Below, one piece after another: positions 5,843 through 10,149 of a stretch of 10,149 nucleotides of DNA; the first letter of the stretch is position 1; each line of letters opens with the position of its first letter. The DNA comes from Synergistaceae bacterium (GTDB lineage Bacteria > Synergistota > Synergistia > Synergistales > Synergistaceae). Made by a program: the position numbers and the translations under genes. The notes beneath the pieces are model-generated. The model worked only from the letters and a program-made list of their open reading frames with translations. It had not been told where the DNA came from and made no database searches. The DNA lies in NCBI GenBank assembly GCA_012728505.1, contig JAAYEY010000134.1, forward strand, positions 1 through 10,149, given 5' to 3'.

Positions 5843-7138
5843 TTGAGTATTCCGGCAACCGAGCTTTGCTATCCTTATCCCGACGAACCACAGGGAACGT
5901 CGAAGGCAAAAACTCCTTCCTCTCAAAATAAACCCGAGTCTGCGCGCAGGGAATCTATCAAGATTATTGCGGTAGGCGGCGGCGGCGGTAACGCACTAAA
6001 TCATATTATCAGCAAAGGAATAGAAGGTGTGGATATCCTTGCGGTCAATACAGATATAAGAAGCCTCGATATGTCCCTCAGCCGCAACAAGATAGTACTT
6101 GGCGAGAAGGTCACAAATGGGCTTGGGGCCGGAGCCCTGCCGCAAATAGGTGAGCAAGCAGCAAAAGAGTCCATTGCTGAAATACGTGACTATCTAAGAG
6201 GTTCAGACATGGTCTACCTGACTGCGGGCATGGGCGGTGGAACTGGAACGGGCGCGATTCCTGTAATAGCCCAAACCGCCAAAGAAATGGGCATACTAAC
6301 AGTTGCTGTGGTTACCAAACCCTTTATGTTCGAAGGAGCAAGAAGGATGCGCTACGCCGAAGAAGGCATAGCTAAACTCCGTCAGTGTGTAGATGCCTTG
6401 ATTGTAGTGCCTAACGATAAACTTCTTGAGATATGTAGCAAAGAGACTCCTTTGAGCGAGTCTTTTTCTATGGTTGATGAAATTCTAAGGCAGGCGGTAC
6501 AGGGAGTTACAGATCTCGTTACTCGCCCAGGCTTGGTGAACGTCGACTTTGCAGACCTTAAGGCTGTTATGAAGCACGCTGGGATCGCCGTCATGGGTGT
6601 GGGCAGCGCTACTGGTGAAAACAGGATTGAAAATGCTCTTAAAGAAGCGATTGAAAGTCCCCTGATGGAGTGCTCGATGCAAGGAGCCAAAGGAGTTCTC
6701 ATGAACATTACCTCGGGTTCGGGTGAAGATCTTGGAATCTTCGAGATTCAGCAGGCCGCCACATATATAGAAGGGATTATCTCAGAAGATGCGACCTTCG
6801 TTTGGGGCTGTGCAGAGGACAGTGAAATGGAAGGAAGCGTTGAGATAGTAATCATTGCCACCGGCTTTGACGATTCTCATTCGGAACAACCCACTAAAAT
6901 AAAACAGGATAACAAGAGACCTCTCTGGCATGACCCACAGCCACAGCCTGTCGAAGAGAAAAGAGAGACCGATCTCCTTCCTTCTGCTATGGAAATCAAA
7001 AGAGGTCCGTCATGGCTTGAAGATAAAAAAGATGTTCCCCAGCCGAAGGAAGTCACCCAGAGAGACATATCTGAAGAGCTGGATGAACCCACCTTCCTCA
7101 GAAAAAGCAAGGCCGAGGACAATCCTGAAATAAACTAG
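5843..7138 (+). CDS. ftsZ: Cell division protein FtsZ
   Basis: This 431-residue tubulin homologue polymerises at mid-cell into the Z-ring with GTP. The core begins at about residue 39 with [17 protein letters not shown], then [10 protein letters not shown] (69-78), [17 protein letters not shown], the nucleotide-binding signature GGGTGTG (131-137), [19 protein letters not shown] (158-176), and the catalytic T7 loop N233-VD235-FAD238-LK, with all expected residues. The second domain follows to about residue 345. A charged, variable linker leads to the C-terminal peptide DEPTFLR (414-420), matching the partner-binding tail (usual form D-I/V-PAFLR). About 25 residues precede the core compared with the E. 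coli protein, including [10 protein letters not shown]. The start is TTG 5843, preceded by GGGAG and GGTG at 5828-5836. It stands alone, without ftsA or other dcw genes beside it. Confidence 0.98.
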   Translation: MSIPATELCYPYPDEPQGTSKAKTPSSQNKPESARRESIKIIAVGGGGGNALNHIISKGIEGVDILAVNTDIRSLDMSLSRNKIVLGEKVTNGLGAGALPQIGEQAAKESIAEIRDYLRGSDMVYLTAGMGGGTGTGAIPVIAQTAKEMGILTVAVVTKPFMFEGARRMRYAEEGIAKLRQCVDALIVVPNDKLLEICSKETPLSESFSMVDEILRQAVQGVTDLVTRPGLVNVDFADLKAVMKHAGIAVMGVGSATGENRIENALKEAIESPLMECSMQGAKGVLMNITSGSGEDLGIFEIQQAATYIEGIISEDATFVWGCAEDSEMEGSVEIVIIATGFDDSHSEQPTKIKQDNKRPLWHDPQPQPVEEKRETDLLPSAMEIKRGPSWLEDKKDVPQPKEVTQRDISEELDEPTFLRKSKAEDNPEIN

Positions 7139-7164
7139 CAGAACTTATATAACTAAAGAGACTA

Positions 7165-7201
7165 TAAAGCCGCCGGGACTTTCCGGCGGCTTTAATATTT
7201 T
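7165..7201 (+). terminator. Intrinsic terminator after ftsZ
   Basis: TAAAGCCGCCGG (7165-7176) pairs perfectly with CCGGCGGCTTTA (7183-7194) across a 6-base loop. The TTT within the right arm and the following ATATTTT give a U-rich tail. It lies 26 bases past the ftsZ stop and should isolate ftsZ as a single-gene message. Confidence 0.9.
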
Positions 7202-7306
7202 GAAACTTGAATATAGATGGTCAACATTAATCAACGCCTTCGAACACGTTTCAACGGCAAAAACGCTCCAATAATGACCTTTTCTGTGATAGCGTACATA
7301 GGCAGG

Positions 7307-7315
7307 TGATATAAT
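7307..7315 (+). promoter_or_regulatory. Extended -10 promoter for the 7370 gene
   Basis: TGATATAAT matches the extended -10 form TGnTATAAT exactly. No strong -35 is seen at the proper distance, which extended -10 promoters can tolerate. Transcription would begin near 7322, giving a leader of about 48 bases. Confidence 0.55.
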
Positions 7316-7369
7316 TTGATGAGTTAGATTTGAGGTATACAACATGGTCTGATAACAGGAGGAATTATG

Positions 7370-7876
7370 ATGGCATTAAAAGCCAGTTCAGAGTTTGATT
7401 TTGAAATATGCAACAATAAAATAAAACCAATAGCAGAGGCTCTTATAGCGAAGTATGAAGAGCTTCGTCATATAGACCCGGATAAGATACTTTTCCTTGT
7501 TAACCACAAAAGCTCAGGCAGTAAAAAACAGATGGTGCTTGCCAGAACAAACAGAATCCCGCCCAAATGGTCGGAGATACTTTATCAGCTTGGGTCCTGT
7601 TCATACTTTTATACTATCGAGTTTTATGCAAAAACTACCGCTGCAATGGACGAAAGTCAGATGGTAGCTCTGGTCTACCGTGAACTGAGAAGGATAGGCC
7701 CTGAAGGAGAAATTCTTATACCAGATGTCCATGACTGGTGGCAGATACTGATGGGTCTTGGCAGGAAATGGTTTTACCCGGACGCCACTTGTCCCAACCT
7801 GCTCGATGACAATGTCGACTGGAAAAAACTTATGGGAACGTATTACGAGGAGATTCCGTCAGCAGAGCGAGAGTAA
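7370..7876 (+). CDS. Metallopeptidase-like protein with a degenerate HExxH (RExxR) site; function unknown
   Basis: This 168-residue soluble protein has no signal peptide. Its layout resembles the small putative phage-type metallopeptidase family: a strand LFLVNHKSSGSKKQMVLARTNRIPPKW, then YFYTIEFYAKTTAAMDESQMVALVYREL, then a later HD. Those proteins usually carry HELxHI where this one has R104-E105-L-R-R108-I, and the later H121-D122-W fits the third ligand position (HDV/HDF). Two of three zinc ligands are therefore replaced by arginine. R104 is CGT, and R108 is AGG, which cannot be a single-base error, so this looks like a genuine non-catalytic relative. The family link is from motif memory and is moderate only. 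The site AGGAGG (7357-7362) sits 4 bases from ATG 7367 and 7 from ATG 7370; I favour 7370. It is separated from ftsZ by a terminator and has its own extended -10 promoter. Confidence 0.75.
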   Translation: MALKASSEFDFEICNNKIKPIAEALIAKYEELRHIDPDKILFLVNHKSSGSKKQMVLARTNRIPPKWSEILYQLGSCSYFYTIEFYAKTTAAMDESQMVALVYRELRRIGPEGEILIPDVHDWWQILMGLGRKWFYPDATCPNLLDDNVDWKKLMGTYYEEIPSAERE

Positions 7877-7917
7877 GTCTCTTTCTTTCTACGGAAAGTT
7901 AAATTGAATAAAATAGT

Positions 7918-7944
7918 AAAAGCCCCGCGCCGCGGGGCTTTTTT
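7918..7944. terminator. Bidirectional intrinsic terminator
   Basis: AAAAGCCCCGC (7918-7928) pairs perfectly with GCGGGGCTTTT (7932-7942) across a GCC loop. The plus strand ends in T6 and the minus strand in T4 followed by ACTATTT. It lies 41 bases after the 7370 gene and 4 bases past the stop of the convergent gene at 7949, so it probably serves both. Confidence 0.92.
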
Positions 7945-7948
7945 GTTA

Positions 7949-8356
7949 TCAAGCGCCAAGTTTTATACGATCGTAATCGGGGTCTCCGTCTTCTCTGTTG
8001 GTTATCTCGAATATTTCAAGTATCGGAAGCTTTTGCCATATTTTCTCTTCACCGGAAGAATAGACGATCTTAAAATCAACTAGCCCTAGTATTTTGCGTC
8101 TATTTATGTCTAAATTGAATATCTCCTCTTTTTTAAGAGTATGTCCCTTTAGGAGGTCTTCAGACCAGCAATCTCTGCCGGCCTCAGAGATGAAGATATG
8201 CTTTATCTCATACCCGGAGTTATTTGTGAATTCAAGAGGAAGGCCTCCTTCCATCGGTTGATACGCATCTACAGGCGCTGAGCCACGAAACCCTGCAAAA
8301 GCAGCCAGAACGGAAATAGATATAACGAGCGCCATAAGAGCCAATATTTTTTTCAT
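7949..8356 (-). CDS. Small exported protein of the NNxGYxI/YIS type, function unknown
   Basis: This 135-residue protein starts with a clear Sec signal: MKK, a hydrophobic core at about 4-22, and likely cleavage after VDA at 29-31. The mature part has LEFTNNSGYEIKHIFIS (41-57), then W64-SEDLLKGHTLKKEE and a strand pattern ending VDFKIVYSSGEEKIW. This matches a motif I know from small secreted bacterial proteins, NNTGYxIxxLYIS...WGxDxL...L..G, predicted to form a small beta-sandwich. No function is established. There is one such module here, with a lone cysteine C63. The start is ATG 8356, preceded by GGGAAGGGTG; an upstream TTG at 8386 would hide the signal peptide behind ten extra residues. 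It converges with the 7370 gene and is divergent from the macroglobulin gene, about 125 bases away. Confidence 0.8.
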   Translation of the reverse strand: MKKILALMALVISISVLAAFAGFRGSAPVDAYQPMEGGLPLEFTNNSGYEIKHIFISEAGRDCWSEDLLKGHTLKKEEIFNLDINRRKILGLVDFKIVYSSGEEKIWQKLPILEIFEITNREDGDPDYDRIKLGA

Positions 8357-8481
8357 AAAATCACACCCTTCCCCATTATTCTGCAAGGCAATTTGATTTC
8401 TTTCAATAGGTAAAATGGCCTGTCTGAGTTATCATTTATCACAAGGATAAACTTCTTTTAAGTCAAGATGGGGTGATGGGC

Positions 8482-10149
8482 ATGATTTGGAAAAAACCGG
8501 GCAGGAACGTCTTATTGATGCTCTCTGCAATTGCTATTATATTTTTGTTTTTTGGTGTACTCCCGGCCCCTGGGGTTGGAGAAAAAGAATTTTTGATCAA
8601 AAACTTTTCGCCCAAGGGAGAAGCAAGGGGAAGAGTTGAAATTAGAGCTGTTTTCAATCGTGATGCCGCTCCCGAAGAGAGGATAGGGGTATCTCTATCT
8701 TCTGACGAGATTCCATTTATATTTACCCCTGCAATAGCGGGAATCGGAAAATGGACAGACAGTACGACATTCGTTTACTATCCGAAAGCCGGCCTGTTGA
8801 ATAAAGCCACCTCGTACACCGCCGTTGCCAAAGCAGAAATTAGGGACAAAGAAGGGCGGTTACTCTCCGGAAAACAAACCTTTCTTTTCAACACACCCCC
8901 CCCTGTTTTTATAGGAGCAAAACAGATAGATTTTGATTTAGAACAAGAAACAACGAGTTATGAACTGGAATTTTCACTCCCTGTCTCCCCCGCTAGACTT
9001 CGCGGATATGTGGACGTCAAAGAAATTTCCGGGAAACCTGTGGAACACCAGATTGTTCAAGGTCCCGCAGCAAGCAAAATAAGGATGAACGTGGCCACCC
9101 CTGAGGGTTCTAAAAACATCAGACTCAACATAACAGCCGGTCTTCCGGCAGAAATAGGGAATCTGGGTCTGGTAAAAGACATTTCTGCAAACCTTGATAG
9201 GACCCGTAACATGGAGATAAGAGACACAAATGCCAACTCAAACATACACAACGGAGAGATCTATGTCGAGACGACAGCCCCTGTAGATTTTTCAAAAGCA
9301 AAATCATTTATTGAGATTAGTCCCGAAAATACTTATACGATCGAACCTAGAGACAGAGGATTTGCCTTGGTCGGCTCATTCGAGCCGCAGGACAGAATAA
9401 AACTTACCATCAGAAAAGGCTTTCCAGCACTGGGCGGAAAAGCTCTTAATCTTAATTGGGAGAGAACCTTTGTCTTTCCGGAAAAACAATCAGAGATACG
9501 TTTTACGGCCCCCGGCAGGATACTCTCACCATCAGACAGCATGAGAATTCCAATAGAGACAGTAAACGTAGATACTGTACAAATCCTTGTCTGGAAACTA
9601 TTTGAAAACAACATCCCCATTGGTATGAGAAGCCCATGGTCGGAATATCCAATCGACCTTTCTTCGATGCTGGCAAACAAAGAGTATAAGGTCGAGGGAG
9701 GTCTTAACAGGAATGTCCGGAGCGCTCTCGATCTTAAACAACTTTTAGGGAATGAAAAAGGAGTTTTTCTCCTTGTTGCGCAGCAAAACAGTGGAGAGTG
9801 GATAGAGAGCAGGCAAGTGATTAACGTTACCGATATCGGAACAACTGTAAAGTCAGGCCCGGATTCAGCACTTTTTCGGATCAATTCTGTAAGTACTGGA
9901 AATCCGATCCGTGCAGCGGAGGTTACGCTGTGGTCTTGGTCGAATCAGCCTGTGGCAAAAGGTAAAACGGACAGGAAGGGCCTTTTGGAACTCAAATACA
10001 GCAGTGAAGGAGAGCTGAGCCCCGTCCTTGCTACGGTTAAAAAGGGATCAGACATAACCTTCATCAGATTTGATAACGGCCTCTACGGAGGGAAAGATAT
10101 ATTTGACACAAACGGTGAACCCTGGACCTACAAAGGCTACAGTTCATAC
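8482..10149 (+). CDS. Bacterial alpha-2-macroglobulin family protein, N-terminal part (truncated by window end)
   Basis: The frame stays open for 556 codons to the last base of the window. It begins MIWKKPGRN with a hydrophobic segment at about 10-29, so it is exported or anchored in the envelope. Repeated beta-rich segments follow, consistent with macroglobulin (MG) domains. The diagnostic stretch starts at D451 in VTDIGTTVKSGPDSALFRINSVSTGNPIRAAEVTLW, followed by GKTDRKGLLEL, typical of bacterial A2M MG domains. Bacterial A2Ms are thought to trap invading proteases in the periplasm and often sit beside pbpC (PBP1C). Full members are about 1500-1900 residues, so the bait region and any thioester CxEQ lie beyond the window. 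I chose ATG 8482 because TGGGGTG (8469-8475) sits 6 bases upstream; ATG 8476 would sit directly on that site. No lipobox cysteine is present. Confidence 0.88.
   Translation, partial: MIWKKPGRNVLLMLSAIAIIFLFFGVLPAPGVGEKEFLIKNFSPKGEARGRVEIRAVFNRDAAPEERIGVSLSSDEIPFIFTPAIAGIGKWTDSTTFVYYPKAGLLNKATSYTAVAKAEIRDKEGRLLSGKQTFLFNTPPPVFIGAKQIDFDLEQETTSYELEFSLPVSPARLRGYVDVKEISGKPVEHQIVQGPAASKIRMNVATPEGSKNIRLNITAGLPAEIGNLGLVKDISANLDRTRNMEIRDTNANSNIHNGEIYVETTAPVDFSKAKSFIEISPENTYTIEPRDRGFALVGSFEPQDRIKLTIRKGFPALGGKALNLNWERTFVFPEKQSEIRFTAPGRILSPSDSMRIPIETVNVDTVQILVWKLFENNIPIGMRSPWSEYPIDLSSMLANKEYKVEGGLNRNVRSALDLKQLLGNEKGVFLLVAQQNSGEWIESRQVINVTDIGTTVKSGPDSALFRINSVSTGNPIRAAEVTLWSWSNQPVAKGKTDRKGLLELKYSSEGELSPVLATVKKGSDITFIRFDNGLYGGKDIFDTNGEPWTYKGYSSY

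Noticed and set aside
9333..9884. 183-codon open frame on the minus strand
   Set aside because: It lies entirely antisense to the macroglobulin reading frame, has Ser/Arg/Cys-rich composition and no ribosome-binding site or family motif; it is a shadow of the real gene.

Overview
This 10.1 kb chromosomal window looks like an anaerobic, double-membraned bacterium of moderate to low GC. The style (isolated ftsZ, DUF362 protein with two [4Fe-4S] clusters, bacterial alpha-2-macroglobulin, an NNxGYxI-type small secreted protein) would suit Synergistota. That placement is an inference from protein style only; no rRNA or other phylogenetic marker is complete here. I see no phage, IS, CRISPR array, tRNA or rRNA.

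Layout from left to right. 1-1138 (+): the C-terminal third of mnmG (tRNA wobble-uridine modification), overlapped by a DciA/DUF721 gene, apparently one transcript. 1139-1520: a long gene-free leader holding several dyad symmetries, upstream of an orphan periplasmic substrate-binding protein (1521-2483, +) of the BtuF/FhuD type. A strong terminator at 2490-2521 separates it from a convergent small cupin (2522-2881, -). About 600 gene-free bases follow. Then comes a DUF362/ferredoxin protein (3488-4603, +), which converges with an AI-2E/PerM-family membrane protein (4617-5762, -) with only 13 bases between stop codons. ftsZ (5843-7138, +) is divergent from that transporter; the shared 80-base region holds two facing TATAAT elements. 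ftsZ ends at a strong hairpin terminator. A separately promoted gene (about 7370-7876, +) resembles the small 'phage-type' metallopeptidase family but has lost the HExxH histidines. It shares a bidirectional terminator with a convergent small exported protein (7949-8356, -). From 8482 to the window end (+) runs the N-terminal part of a bacterial alpha-2-macroglobulin.

The window is mostly a string of single-gene transcription units in alternating orientation rather than one pathway. Core functions (tRNA modification, replication helicase loading, division) are interleaved with envelope functions (solute binding, PerM-like transport, small exported protein, macroglobulin). I did not find a coherent undescribed multi-gene system. 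The observations most worth a second look are the RExxR pseudo-metallopeptidase, the structured leader of the orphan binding protein, and the facing promoters between ftsZ and the PerM-like gene.
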